DNA of 64,000 nucleotides from Parascedosporium putredinis (GCA_949357655.1 CASHTG010000016.1:124001-188000); one strand, 5' to 3'. Counted from the first letter of the stretch, positions 49,590 through 61,687 are shown. Numbers and translations: made by a program. Notes: generated from the sequence alone by a model not told the origin.

Positions 49590-51183
49590 ATGGCTACCAT
49601 AAACGAGACTCCGCGCCCGCCTGCGCACAACCTTCCTGCTGGGCTCAAGGATATTGTGAACGATGAGAACCGTGACTCGGCATACTTTTCGAGTGATGCG
49701 TCAAGCAAGCGTATGTACAACTATTGGCCACACCTCCCGATCCGCGGGCCTCGTGCTCCTTTCCCCGCCCTTTATAAGTAAGTGAGGAGAACCGGAAACA
49801 CTAACCTTGGGCTCGTGTCACCCCTTAGACACATCCGCAGCATCGTTTGCCATGAATATGCTCAGCCCACGCGGCTCAGGTTATCAATCCTCTCCCACGG
49901 ATAAGACGCCCTCACCTACGTCCACCGTCCTTCTTCCGCAGCCCCTCGTTTCGCCTTCGGCGAGCAGCATGAGTCTCGCAGCCGTCGTTTCCCCTCCGAC
50001 TAACGCTAGTGCGGCGAGGCCGGGCGAACCCCGGCGTTTCGACCTCCCCTACGTTGATAATGACCCAGCTTCGCGCCGAGAGAGTGTCGACAGCAGGATC
50101 AACCAAGGATTGAACGACATGCGAATCGGAAACCCTGGGTTCGCCCATAACCCCTCGAGCACGTCCATCCAATCTACTTTGAGCACCCAACGGAATCCGC
50201 GCCCGGGGCTCGATAGCCTGTCCGTGCATAGGATCTCTAATGGTTACCAGCCAAGCACCGAGCGCAACCCGGAGGCGCTTCCCAAAGTCGCTAGGACAGC
50301 ACCTGCCATCACAGGCCCTGCCACCAGCACGATTGCGAGGGCCGCAGAGCCAACGAAGGGCCAGGCTTGGGCGTTTCCTGAGGATGACATGCCCCGGTCA
50401 GGGTCCGCAGTGAATGGCTCTCACTTTCAAGATTCGAGGCGCAGCAGTATGGCCGACTCTCTAGCGAGTAGCCAGTTCACAACCGAGTCACGCTTACCTC
50501 CCGGCCAACGCCGTTTAGACGACCCGGCAGATTACAACAACCGTCTATCAAGCAATTCAGGCGAATTCCCCCGTCCATCACCATTCTCTGCAGCAGAGAC
50601 ATAGCTCCGAGCAGCACCCCGAAGATGGAAGGTTACACGCTGGCTCGCAACCCTATAGTAGAACGCCTGAGTCTAGGCAAAGCCACAAACTAGCTGAACG
50701 GAAGCGACGCACCGAGATGAAGGAGCTCTTTGACCAGCTTCGTGATTTAATGCCACAAGAGCGAGGCTCAAAGGCGTCTAAATGGGAGATACTCACGAAA
50801 GGTTCGTTAATTCATCCCCAACTCCTTCTGCCTTTTCTTTGTGGGCCGACGTCGGACGCAACAACACCTCAAGCTTTCTCGTGCAGTTCACTGCCAGACA
50901 AATGCTGGGAATTTAAGCTAACTCGGCATATCTAGCCATCTCTGAGCATCAGCGCCAGCACGACCACATTCGCTCGCTTCAAGCTCACTACAATTCGGGC
51001 GCCCAGGAGGTTGAAATGCTGAGGAAGGAAGTCCAGACGCTCCGCTCTGAAAACAATCATCTACGGGCCCAGGTCAACAGCACCGGAACCCCGCCATACG
51101 CAGGCTCGGCCCCGGGCCCCCTGGTCCAGTCGGCGCCCAACCTCCGCCACCAGGACCGTACGGGGCCCAGATCCTTTCTCTAA
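49590..51183 (+). CDS. Basic helix-loop-helix transcription factor
   Basis: A nuclear bHLH regulator of unknown targets. Exons are 49590-49710, 49829-50801 and 50936-51183. The first two thirds are Ser/Pro/Asn-rich and without known domain (MATINETPRPPAHNLPAG at the start). The bHLH lies near the C-terminus: basic region HKLAERKRR, with the His, Glu and Arg that contact E-box DNA, helix 1 TEMKELFDQLRDLMPQ, a short loop, and helix 2 interrupted by the second intron (WEILTK joined to AISEHQ). A leucine-zipper-like coiled coil follows (VEMLRKEVQTLRSENNHL). The frame changes at the C run 50568-50572, where removing one C continues into HHHSLQQRHSSEQH; the total then is 446 residues. The start is the first ATG after a CT-rich leader. 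Similar fungal proteins are annotated only as HLH transcription factors. Confidence 0.88.
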
Positions 51184-52993
51184 TACAACTCGGACGGAAT
51201 TACCCCCACTGCGGTCTCTTGGGGCACAATTGCCCGTTGCTCCCGAATCTATGACGGGAGTCCAGTATGAATCTTCACGGCCCCCGAGTTTCCGCTCCGA
51301 CCGATTCTAGAACGGATTCGTCCATGTCTGCTCCTTACGCCAAGGCCTTCCTTCGGCTCGGGTTAATTCTACTCGTTTTATAACAACGTTCTCTTACTAC
51401 GGTTATCATTAGAACGGAGACCGATCACACCACACCGTCTTTCCTTTGTCTTGACCATTGGCAGCCCTACCAGAACGGGCGGCCACTTTTTCTTCTGGAC
51501 TTCTATTCCCTATATCGTTTCTTCAACATCTCGTTTTCCGGTGTAGATATACCCATTGGCCCATGGTCCGTACTTTTAAGAGCGGTAATCAGGGTTGTGT
51601 GCGATTAGCAGCGCGCTTCTGGTGTCGTTTCTTTTTCTTTTTCTTTCTCTTTTACTCCCCAGTTTACCCCATTACTCCTTCTTTTTCCCCCTTTCCCCGC
51701 TGGTTCCTAAAACTTGTTGTTTTTTGGAGGAGGAGGAGGAAAAAGAACCTGATGGACTCGGTTTTTGTGCAATTCAACTTTTATCTGATATTTGTATGGG
51801 AGGAATAAGCATTATGCTGGCCGGGTTATGGTGGGGGTTTATACATGGAGCCCATGACTATTTTGAAGAATTGGCTGGGCTCCAAGGGATTCGATTCGGA
51901 GCTAGGCAATATCACAATGGCGCAGGAGGAACAAGCAGCGGATTGCGGATGAAATTCCCTTTATTTTTCTCGTGCTTTCTCGTCCTATTATTTCTTTCTC
52001 TTCATTGCTCACTGCTGCATCCGTGTTTGTGTCCGTTTTTCCCCCTCTCTTGCGTCAGCGAGGAAATTCTGGGGCTCGTTGAATGAACAGGCGGGCGAGA
52101 GAATCTAGGTTATATAGGGCCGAGAGTAGTCCACAAGGGACAAGAGGATAAGAAGAAGGTGTGAGGATTTTTGGAGACAGCTGAGGACGAAGATTTCGCC
52201 TGTTGGTCAGAGGACCCCCCCAGCAGCGGCCTACTCTTTTGGCCATTTCCCCTCCCATCTTATGTAGGCAGGCCACCGTCAAGCCCATTCCCGCCCCGGG
52301 CGAGAGTGGGAGTGTGGGTGTAGGTGTGGGTGTGGGTGGTGGCGGAAAAGGTGAATATAGAGAATATATTAATATTGACCCGTGGCAATGACAGACGGAC
52401 GGGATGGGCCGAGTTATGTTAGCATCTGACCCGTGATGTAGTTGGCATCACTTGATCTCTCCGCAGGAGATTGCCTGCACGCAATTCCGTTCCCACGTGG
52501 TATGAGAGGGCAGGTCTCAAGGTTGAGGGCATCATTGCTGTTTCTCTCGTTCCTTCTTTCCTTCCCGGACTAGCTCGATGATTGAACGATGATGTTCATA
52601 TATGAGCCTCGCCTGGTCATTGAGGTGTCGTCCATGACGGCGGTTGATTACATAACACACACCGACTGAATGTTTTGCCCAGTGGAAGCAATAGGTGACA
52701 GTGGGCAGGCTCACCCGTTTGTTTGGAAAAAAAAAAAAAAAGAGAGCCGGGACTTTGATGACCACATTGAATTGAAGCAAGGTACTGAGGTAGAGCCAGC
52801 TACTGTTCTATCCAACTTTTCTCGTCACCCCATTCCCAATCCCGAAAGAATTGCTCGTATTACTCAGGGAAAATCCATCTACGCCCTGTCTCTCCCCTCT
52901 ATAATTTATTGAAAGAACGAGAGAATCAGTACTTGATCCTCGGCGCATTCACTGCTTCTTTTTCATTTTTCTTCAGACCCCCGTTTCGTTATC
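51184..52993. other. Intergenic with G-rich tract
   Basis: No gene is supported over 1.8 kb. The part after the bHLH stop (51184-51800) reads as 3-prime untranslated and flanking DNA. A G-rich tract with four GGG runs lies at 52308-52338 and could form a quadruplex on the plus strand. An A run of 14-16 lies near 52727-52742, and a GGTACTGAGGTA motif at 52781-52792. A short CT-rich leader (52950-52985) precedes the next start. Confidence 0.5.
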
Positions 52994-54147
52994 ATGGCGT
53001 GCGCTCGATACGCCGTCTCCAGAGCCCTGCTCGGCAGGATCGCAGCGCCTCGCATGGCAATGCTGCAGCTCGCCTCACGAACTCCGACAGCTGTCCTACC
53101 CGGCGCGCGTGGTGCGGGACTTCGAATGAGCTTCCGAAGCTATAGCGACGACGCGGCGCCCCCGGCTCCCGGGCGAAGCAAGGCTCCGAGAACGAGGCCG
53201 AGGCTGAGGAAGCCGAGGAAGCTGATGCGGCGTACGCGACATTTAACGAGGCCCCGCAAGCCGGATCGCAGCGGCCTCCTGCGAGAGAAGGCGCGCAGGA
53301 TGGCCGGCGGGACATGGGGCAGAGCGAGAGCTACAAGGAGAGGTTGGCGCGGACGATATACCTGAGCAACTTGTCGTACAACTTGCGCAACGAGGAGATT
53401 GAAGCGGAGATGAGCAAGTTTGGCGAGATTGAGTTTATGCATAGGCATCGGGAGAAGCGAGGGTAAGTTTTAAGAAGCCGGGTTCTCCCATTTTCTCTCT
53501 TGAAGGGTCTCAAGTTTTTATTTTGCTAACGCCTTGGGTGATTTAGCACGATGCACCTGATTTTCAAAGACCTCGAGGCGGTGGAGCCTGCTCTCAAGAA
53601 GCTCAACGGCAGCTTCTGGCAAGGGCGCATGGTCAAGGCGGCGCCGAGCCTGCGTCTCCCCAACTACCCGTTCAATTCGCAACCGCAGCGCGTCATCTTT
53701 GTCAAGCGGCTCCCGGTAGACCCCGCGGATGAGGAGCTCAACGACCTGTTTGCCAACTTTGACGGTCTCTGGAACATTCGGCTCAACGAGTCGCAGGTGG
53801 GCGAGCACGAGGGCTCAGCCTACCTCGAATTCAACACGGTGGAGCAGGCGCAGGAGGCGATGAAGGCCCTCGTAGGGCAGCAGTGCAGGGGACAGAGACT
53901 TTACATCAACTTCTCAGACCGGCGGGCTCAGTGGCGGGATAGGCGCGCGGGCCGGAGCTCGACGCGGTACCGTCGGGGATCCTCGGGCACGTTTGAGAGA
54001 GGTACGGCCACGCCTCCCCGAAGAGGCCGACCGGACGATGTCCCTGAAGAAAGAGTTGGAGGACATGGACCGATGAGCGGCGCGGGCCGTACATCCTCTG
54101 GATGTTTGAGACTGTCGGTCCCCTGTAGGCCAGCGCCAGGGCTATAA
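52994..54147 (+). CDS. Two-RRM RNA-binding protein, probably mitochondrial
   Basis: Two RNA recognition motifs predict RNA binding; the target is unknown. Exons are 52994-53462 and 53547-54147, joined at KRGTMHLIF. The N-terminus (MACARYAVSRALLGRIAAPR) is basic, hydrophobic and without acids, typical of a mitochondrial presequence, and is followed by SFRSYS, a plausible cleavage region. An acidic linker (ENEAEAEEAEEADAAY) follows. RRM1 has the RNP2-like TIYLSNLSYN and its RNP1 equivalent around GTMHLIFKD. RRM2 has VIFVKRLP and GSAYLEFNT. The tail is Arg/Gly/Ser-rich (RRAGRSSTRYRRGSSG). One frame change between 53157 and 53190, before the acidic linker, needs one added base; the protein is then 356 residues. 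The family resembles fungal mitochondrial RRM proteins of unclear role. Confidence 0.85.
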
Positions 54148-55497
54148 TCCTGCGTCAAGCTAACAAACGTCGATCCGGCACGGTCTTTGTACGATGTTTC
54201 AATCGAACGTGTGTGTGAAATCGCTTGGAAGATTGGTCGGCCTCTCCTCCCCGTTAAGAGAGGAGAAGGTTAGCAGAGTCCCCAATTGTGTGTACGATAA
54301 AAAGACGGAGGGGATACATTTGATGTAAAACAGGGGCAGAACAAATAAGACTCCAAGCTTTGGTGATAAGAACGAAGATTACACATATAGTCACAATGAT
54401 ACAGAACCTACACAATTGACACATCAATTGATTCAATTCACAACCAGCAAGCCGAGTTTGCATCTTGTTCCGTGCAGCTGCGCGGACTTAGGTGCCGTCA
54501 TGACTAACCCGCGCGGCGCGATCCGATACCGAGGCTTCGGGGGCGGGGAAAGCTCGGGGGTGGCAGTCGATTCTCTTTTCTTCTTTTTTTTTTGCTTTGA
54601 AGAACAAATTAAGATGGATCGTTATAGCCGAGCGGATGTGGAAGCTTGGGAAGCGCTATTAGGCAGGATTGGGCGGTTTCCAGGCGTCCCTTACTTAGCG
54701 CTGTGCCCCTCAAGCTCAAGTGGAATACTAGAGAAGCGCAGCGCTGACGGTGCCACTTGACGGTGCCGCCACTTGGAAAATGGGAGGGTCAAAGAGCCTC
54801 GGCAACATGCCATCGCCTTCATTAATAATGGTTCTTTGGCGGCAGCCCCTCCACCCCTCTCACCCCCAATGGTCGCCTTTCGTCGTTGATTGACCCTTGA
54901 GTAGCCAGTCGCCGACTCCGAACCTCCCCCTTGAGGAGTAAAAACATTGAAACGGGCGAGATCTGATTTGACTTGATGGCCTAATCCTACCCGAACCCTT
55001 ACCATCACGAAAGCTTGTCCTTTTTTCAGGCTCTTTCCTCCTACCTTCTTAGTTCCTCCTTCTCCACCCTCTTCTCCAAACGTCTCTTCCCTGATCAACC
55101 CGCATCTCTTGTCTGCCTCCCCTCAGCTGCAGAAACCGTTTTTTCGACGTGTCTCCCCTGTATACTATCTCCCCGTGCCGTCGACCGTCCCCGTCACCCC
55201 TTTGGGTTCATTTTCTAGCGGCCCCTCCTCGCCGAGTCCGGTCGCCATCGTCCTGTACAGTTTCGACCAGCTTTACCTATTCGCAAGAGGTCTTCTTTCC
55301 AGCTTCCCGCCCTAAGCTCTTCCTCTTTTTTCCTCCGCTTTTATCCGAAGCCCTATTGTAGAAGACGCCGTGAACAAACAGCAGCCCGAGCAACCCGCCG
55401 CATCCCTCCGTTGCCCGTACATACGCGGACCGGCACAAGGGACAACCAAGGTTGTGCAATCAACTCCCTTGCTTCCCAACACAACCCGACAGCCACC
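54148..55497. other. Intergenic upstream of PEX5
   Basis: No gene is supported. The right part (55015-55350) is a long CT-rich region with C runs, the likely promoter and leader of PEX5. A T run near 54585-54593 is the only other notable feature. Confidence 0.55.
55015..55350 (+). promoter_or_regulatory. CT-rich promoter/leader of PEX5
   Basis: Over 300 bp of pyrimidine-rich plus-strand DNA ends about 150 bp before the PEX5 ATG at 55498. The start context (GCCACCATG) is optimal for translation. Confidence 0.45.
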
Positions 55498-57519
55498 ATG
55501 TCTTTCCTCGGTGGCGGCGCGGATTGCTCCACGGCGGGCAACCCGCTCAGCCAGATGAAGAGTCACATGCAAGATGACAAGTCGCTACAGCGTGATCGCA
55601 TGGGTGCGCGAGGGCCTGCCGGCGCTGCTGGCGGGTTTCGCACCCAGAATCCCGGGGCTCCCCAGGATGAGGTAAGCTTTATCACAGCAACCCCCTCTCT
55701 TCGGCCGGGTGCCGAGAGCTGGGCGATAGTGGGCTTCTTTTTGCAGCATAGGCTAACATGGCGGGGTTCAGATGATGAACGGCTTTCTCAACCAGACCCC
55801 CGGCCTCCAGCACGAGATGCCCATGCAGAACGGTCCCCTGATCGATACGACACATGGCGTCCACCTTCGCGCGAGCTCCGCCTCTCCCACGTGGGGCCAT
55901 GCCGGCTTCGCTCACAACCAAGCCGATATTCTCCGACCCCAACATAACGGTAGCCCGTTCAATGCCCAAGAGTTTGCCCGCTTCAACGCGGCTATGAGTC
56001 CCGGCGCGTCCGCTTCGATGACAAGCGCCGTACCCGCCCCAGCATGCAGCAGCAGCACCAGCCGCAAATGTTTGGTGGCGGTATGGGCATGGGCATGGCG
56101 CGGCCGTTCGCCATGTCGTCTGGCATGCAGCACATGCACTACTCCGACCCCATGATGATGAGGCAGGCCGATGTCAAGGGTAAAGGAAAGGAGCGACTGG
56201 TTGAGCTCGACGACGAGAAGTGGCAAGAGGAGTTTGATAGGATGGCACTCCTCGACTCGCAAAAGGAGGACGCGCAAAAGGGAGAAGAGACGGTAGAGGC
56301 CCAGACCGCAGACGGCGGCGTGCAGTCCGAAACCCTCGACGGCGATTTTGAGTCGATATGGCGCGGTATCCAGGCGGAGAATGCCACAGCCAAGTCCATG
56401 GCGGACGAGGGAGCCCCGTGGACGTTGACTGGAACAACTACGACTTTGCCGGCTTTGACGATTGGAGCCGTGAGCTGCCTCGCATGCCCGAGGATTACCT
56501 CTTTGAAGAAGAGAACCTGTTCAAAGATGCCAACAACGCCTTCGAGACAGGTGTGAGGATCACCAAGGAGGGCGGCAATCTCTCCCTCGCCGCGCTTGCC
56601 TTTGAGGCCGCCGTTCAGCAGAATCCCGAACACGTCGAGGCCTGGGTCTACCTCGGCACCAGCCAAGCCCAAAACGAAAAGGAAACGGCGGCTATCCGCG
56701 CCCTCGAGCAGGCCGTCAAGCTGGACCCCAACAACCTCGAGGCCCTCATGGGCCTCGCCGTTTCCTACACCAACGAGGGATACGACGCGAGGGCGTATAG
56801 GACGCTCGAGCGCTGGCTGTCAGCCAAGTACCCGCAAATTGTTCCCCTGACCAGCTCCACCCCCAGCCGAGGTCGGATTCACGGAAAAGGCCCAGCTTCA
56901 CCAGTCCGTCACCGAAAACTTCATCCGGGCTGCGCAGCTGAGCCCGGGCGGCGAGCACATGGATCCCGATGTCCAGGTCGGTCTCGGTGTCCTCTTCTAC
57001 GGCATGGAAGAGTACGACAAAGCCGTGGACTGCTTCCGGTCCGCCCTTGACTCCGCCGAGATCGGCTCCTCCACCCAGCGGGAGCAGGTTCACCTCCTCT
57101 GGAACCGCCTCGGTGCCACCCTCGCCAACAGCGGGTCCCCGAGGAGGCCATCGCCGCCTACCAAAGGCCCTCAACCTGCAGCCCAACTTTGTGCGCGCCC
57201 GCTACAACCTCGGCGTCAGCTGCATCAGCATCGGCTGCCCCGAGGAGGCTGCCCAACACTTCCTCAAGGCCCTCGAGATGCACAAGTCTATCGAAAGGAG
57301 GGCCGCGCGCAGGCTTTCGAGATTCTCGGCGGCGGCGCCGGCGGAGGGTCCCGCGCGGGACTCGGCGAGCAGCTTGACCGCATGAGCGGCCAGAACCGAA
57401 GCACGACGCTCTACGATACCCTGAGGAGGGTGTTTACCCAAATGGGCCGAAGGGATCTAGCGGAGAAGACGATTGTGGGCGTGGACCCCGAGATCTTTAG
57501 GAAGGATATCGACTTTTGA
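55498..57519 (+). CDS. PEX5: PEX5, peroxisomal PTS1 import receptor
   Basis: PEX5 binds the C-terminal SKL-type signal of peroxisomal matrix proteins in the cytosol and docks at PEX13/PEX14. Exon 1 (55498-55671) encodes the conserved N-terminus with ADCSTAGNPLSQ; Cys10 is the expected mono-ubiquitination site for receptor recycling. Exon 2 starts at 55772 (MMNGFLNQTPGLQ). The disordered half has Met/Gly/Gln-rich repeats and the PEX14-binding WxxxF motif WQEEF, followed by WNNYDFAGFDDW. The C-terminal half is a TPR array: AALAFEAAVQQNPEHVEAW, IRALEQAVKLDPNNLEAL, AVDCFRSALDSAE, then AIAAYQKALNLQPNFVRARY. The end IVGVDPEIFRKDIDF follows. Six frame changes occur (about 56035, 56410, 56855, GGG at 57133, AAA at 57163 and AAA at 57294); correction gives about 641 residues, normal for fungi. 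Nothing suggests loss of function apart from these. Confidence 0.93.
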
Positions 57520-58533
57520 GGCTGAGGCCCCACGATTGAAAGAGCCGGAAGAAGGAGGAAAAAAGAAGAACAAACAGAGGACAACCGTCAACAGACGGAC
57601 TGCGGCGGAGGCTGGCCTCAAGGAATGGGGTGTTTTCCAGAACGATTCATGTGCACATAGTTTTACCTACTGTGACTCCCAGCTCTCTTTCCACGTTGCC
57701 TCCCTATCCGATCCCTTACATCCCTTGGGGGCCCCGAACGGGAGCTAAAAATTTGAAGGGCATCTAGGCGAGGAAGCTTCGCCCGTCACTAGGCATTTTG
57801 ATGATTATATCCTTTACGAAACGGAGGATGGGGGAAAAACAAAAAGAGGCAATATGTGAGAGGCAAGGCGTTGATGGCACTCCAAACGCCCCCACAACTA
57901 ACGCATATATAAATCGTGTATATATATATTATATATATATATACATCAGTTTACACGTAGCATACGTACTTTTCTTTATTCAGTACTGTCTTAATTCTTC
58001 GTCTTCTTCATGTAGACGTACCCTCTCCTCTCCGTGTGGCGGGGCGAGGTTGTAGGAATACCGAGCGCCGTCTTTTACTATTTCTACCTCCCCTCTGTTT
58101 TGTCTCTGTTTTGTCTCTTTTTCTTCACATCACAAACTTGGTGGGCACTTTTGCAGGAAGTCAAGGGAAGGGGAGGGTATCATGTCATGTCATTGTTTTC
58201 CCAACCAAACCCGCCAAGCGATGTCGGCCTATCGTTGAACCTGCCTCCCTCCTACAACACAAGGACAAGAGCAAGAAAAAAAGAAAAAGAGTTGAAAAAA
58301 AGTCCTCCACGTTTTGATAAACTTGCCCCTCTTTCTCTCTGCTCCCCGTGTGTGGTTCCGTGCTCTCGATATCGCCCCCCTTGCTTCCGAAAATGTCGCG
58401 AGGTCCCCAACATTCAAAACGGAAAACTCTTTTCGTTCTTCCAACCGTTTACCATTGTACCGGAAACCGTGACCCTCCTCCAAAAAAAGAAAAAAGGTTT
58501 CTCTCGCCTCCGCATTCCTTTTCTTTTCGCCGC
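57520..58533. other. Intergenic between convergent genes
   Basis: No gene is supported over 1 kb. It contains an imperfect TA dinucleotide tract at 57917-57943 and T/C-rich DNA near 58080-58130. It holds the 3-prime ends of PEX5 and of the opposing REX1 gene. Confidence 0.6.
57917..57943. repeat. (TA)n microsatellite
   Basis: Thirteen or so TA units with one TT interruption, lying about 400 bp after the PEX5 stop. It is self-complementary and can extrude as a hairpin. Confidence 0.85.
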
Positions 58534-60808
58534 TTACTTGACCGTGACGAAACCAACGCCGTCGCGCGCCTTCTTGACCGCCTTCTTGAGCGCCTGCTCC
58601 TCCGTATCGGTCCACTTGACGCTGAGATCATCCCACTTGCTACCCGGGGTGTTGTACTCTTGCCGCCATGTGGTGCGGAGGGCCTGCATCCTGGCCATGT
58701 CGCGGGGTCGCCCGAGCCGCTAAACAGGATCAGGGCCGTGCAGGGGGCAGGGCCTCGTAGATGCGCGCCAACCGCGCCGAGAGGTGCCGCACGCACGCCT
58801 CGAGGGGCGACTCGGAGCCCGCGGCGCCGTTGCCGATGTACAGGTGGCCTAGCTCGGGGGTCCGCCGTTGCCGTCGCCCTTGTCAAAGGCGCCTTGGCGG
58901 TTCTTGTTCCACCAACCGCGCAGGGCCTCGAGCTCGCGCATGCGCGCCCAGACAAAGTCGACGCCGCCCGCGCGGATCTCGGCGCCGTCGGCGTCGCCCT
59001 GGACGGCGCGAATGACGGCCTCGGTGACCTCCTCGTCGCTCTTGCAGCTGAGAGAGTGCGTCGCGCCTCCGCCGGGCCCCTTGCCCGGCTCGCCCCAGTC
59101 AATGGCGGCGCTTGTCCGCGCAGGCTCGGAGGATCCCGCCGCGGTGCCATTATTGTTGTTATTACTATTGTGCGAGGAGAGGCCGGCACGCGCGAGGCGC
59201 CGGAAAAGATTCTCGCCGCCTCCCTCGAACTCGCCCCAAGCCTTGCCCTTTTCGCACTTTTGCCGCGTCAGGTCGAGACAGGCCTTAGCGTCTTCGATGC
59301 TGTTGTGGCCGGCGGCGCCGTGGCCGAGCTGGATCTGGCGGCCCAGGTATTTTTGCGTCAGCCACTTGAGGGAGGACTTGAGAGGGGGCCGCGGGGGTGG
59401 GGGAAGATGATGGAGGTATCAATGATGAAAGGATGGGTAAGCTTGATGGCCTTGAGGTCGGACTCGAGAGAGTGGCCGATCAGAATGGTGCGGGCGTCGA
59501 GGAGATCGAGGAGGATGGCTTGGATGTCGGCGAGGGTGGTAGTGATGGGCTCGAGCATGGCCTCGGTGATGCCGGAGAACTGGGTGACATAATTGGTGAT
59601 GGGCTTGTCGGGCTTGACGAGCTTGTCGAGCACGACCTCGCCGTCCCAGCTCACCACGCTGATCCTGGCCAGCGAGAATTCGTTCTCCCCGTCATGACCA
59701 TCTCGCAGTCGAGCCCGAGCACGCGCCTTCCGGCGCAAACGCTCCCATCCTCGATCTCGCTCTCGTCGACCACGGCGTCGTCGATGCTGTCGACCTTGGT
59801 GGCCACCCAGCCTTCAGGCAAGGTGTAAGACGCCTTCGCCTTGGCGGTGGTGAGGAACGCGGGGTGGAGCAGGTAGCCATTGTCGGCCAGTTCGTCGGGC
59901 GTGGTCAAGAATTCCGTTACCTTTGTCCTCTCATCCTTGAACCCGGGGGCTCTCGCACGGGATTGATGCGACCCTTGGTGTCCCTCTCTTCCTTGGCCCT
60001 CTTGGGAAGCGGGGCGGTCAAAAAGGCCGCCATGGGCGAGTGCATCCGCGCTAGCCTGTCGTCGCCGGGGTCTTGATGGGCCAGAGACGGGTGAACATGT
60101 CGGCAAAGGGCTTCACGGCGGAGTGGAGGCTCTCTGTATCGAGCGCGCGGGGGTAAAAGGCGTCGGGGGACGGCAGACCATCCTCGTCGACCACGGGTTT
60201 TTGCTTGGCGACGAAGGCGTCAAAATTGGAAAAGTCGACGTTGGGCTTGAACATGGTTTCCTCGATGCCCGGAACCATGATGGTGACAATCTTTCGGATT
60301 TGGCCCCGGTTCGCCACCGACACCCACTTAGGAGCAATGCCGTCGGCGAATATGTATAGAATGAGATCTCGGAGATCTGCAACGCGTACCTTGCTATAGA
60401 GCTTTGCATTCTGCGAAAAGTCGATGGACGGGTACTTTTTCTTATCCTTGCGAGGCATCTTCTTCGCCTTCTTATTGCGATGGACTGTTTCCCAGCCCGC
60501 ATCGTCGGCCGCGGCCGCGTTCGCCTCTGTCGAGTGAGGGTCAAGAGTGGGATCGACGTCATGGGGTGTCGTTCGCTTTAGGGGCGGTCCGACCCGTCTT
60601 TCGTCTCGGTCGATTGTGTTTCCATAGCCCCAATGCCGGAGCTTTCTGCAATCTCGATGTCGTCTGCAGAAGAGCCATCCGAGTCGGCGGAGCTGGCTGA
60701 ATCGTACGTAGGTGAGGAGGCATTGGCGGTGGCGGCGGCGGCGGCGGATTTGGCGTGGAGCCGTCGCTTCACCACCTTCTTCTTCCTCTCCTTTGTTTTC
60801 TTCCCCAT
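58534..60808 (-). CDS. REX1: REX1-type 3-prime-5-prime RNA exonuclease
   Basis: A DEDDh exonuclease of the REX1/RNH70 group, which in yeast trims 5S rRNA, tRNA precursors and other stable RNAs in the nucleus. The protein starts MGKKTKERKKKVVKRRLHAK, a basic nuclear signal, followed by an acidic Ser/Asp region. The N-terminal family region contains YPSIDFSQNAKLYSKV, SAVKPFADMFTRLWPIKTP and RMHSPMAAFLTAPLPK. Catalytic motif I is VLGLDCEMVMTG (Asp and Glu), motif II is ILIGHSLESDLKAIK (Asp), and motif III is GHNSIEDAKACLDL (His and Asp), so all active-site acids are present. The C-terminus ends KKARDGVGFVTVK at TAA 58534-58536. The reading frame changes at several points (near 60580, 60065, 59950, 59690, 59390, 58860 and 58740), always resuming recognisable sequence; no intron explains them. 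The neighbouring SET/MYND gene lies on the same strand, 880 bp upstream. Confidence 0.88.
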
Positions 60809-61687
60809 TCTCCGAATATTTGATAGAAAGGTCTCGGAGGATTCCAACTAAGGGTTGCGATTCGTCGTTTCCTCTATCAAGGAGGGAAGAGAAGCTTGGG
60901 TCGAGGCTCTGCGATGAGAAGCTGGAGACTGTTCAGGATAAGAAACAAGCAATTGGCACCAAGTGCCTTGGAAGAAAGATATAGCTAGGAGAAAGGTATG
61001 GAGGCGTGGCAAATAAGCATAAAGAAAAGTTCTTTACGTCTATTCTAGCACAAATGTGATCGTGAATGGTAGATGCTATGAGGAGGGGCCTTCCTTTGGG
61101 GGTGAGAAAGAGTCGTGGGGAAGAGAAAATATGGTCCAAACTTGGACACCGCCTCGGGTTCTGCCGTTTTGTCAAAATCGACCCTTGTACCAGTGGGGGC
61201 GGTGAAGGCCCTGTCAGCGTCGTGGGGTCTAAGAAGAAGCTCGTGCTCCAGCTCTTTCTTCTCTTGGTTTCATTGATGTAATTTCTAGGGACAAGATATG
61301 AATAATTGTTGACAACTCGCATCTCCAATGATTCTCCAACCTTGACGAGTCTGATTCGTGAGGATATCGAATTCATTGGATTCGGACGACGATCAATGAC
61401 CCCCACACCTTCGGTCCCAATTCTGCATGTAATTGAGGCTCATATAAACCAGTTCCAATATATATTGGGACGCACTCGTCAGAGGTCAAATACAATTCGA
61501 ATTGAGGAAAACATCAAGGCCACGACATGTTTGAAACATCTGCCTAACCCCGGCGACCCTTTTGCTTGCAAGATCCCTAAACTGGTCATTGAGTCACTCA
61601 CGATTCGATGCACTGAGGTGCCTTTTGAGAGGGTGGGAGTGTGCAAATCCCGTCTACATGTTTCTATCTTTCTCTAGTCTAGTATCA
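60809..61687. other. Intergenic, REX1 promoter
   Basis: An 879-bp gap between two minus-strand genes. It must contain the REX1 promoter. A plus-strand frame at 61306-61677 begins at TTG and shows no domain, so I do not call it. Confidence 0.55.

Noticed and set aside
55498..57519. Programmed ribosomal frameshifting or RNA editing as the cause of frame changes in PEX5
   Set aside because: Sites differ in sequence context, occur in nearly all long genes, and orthologues need no recoding; sequence error is simpler.
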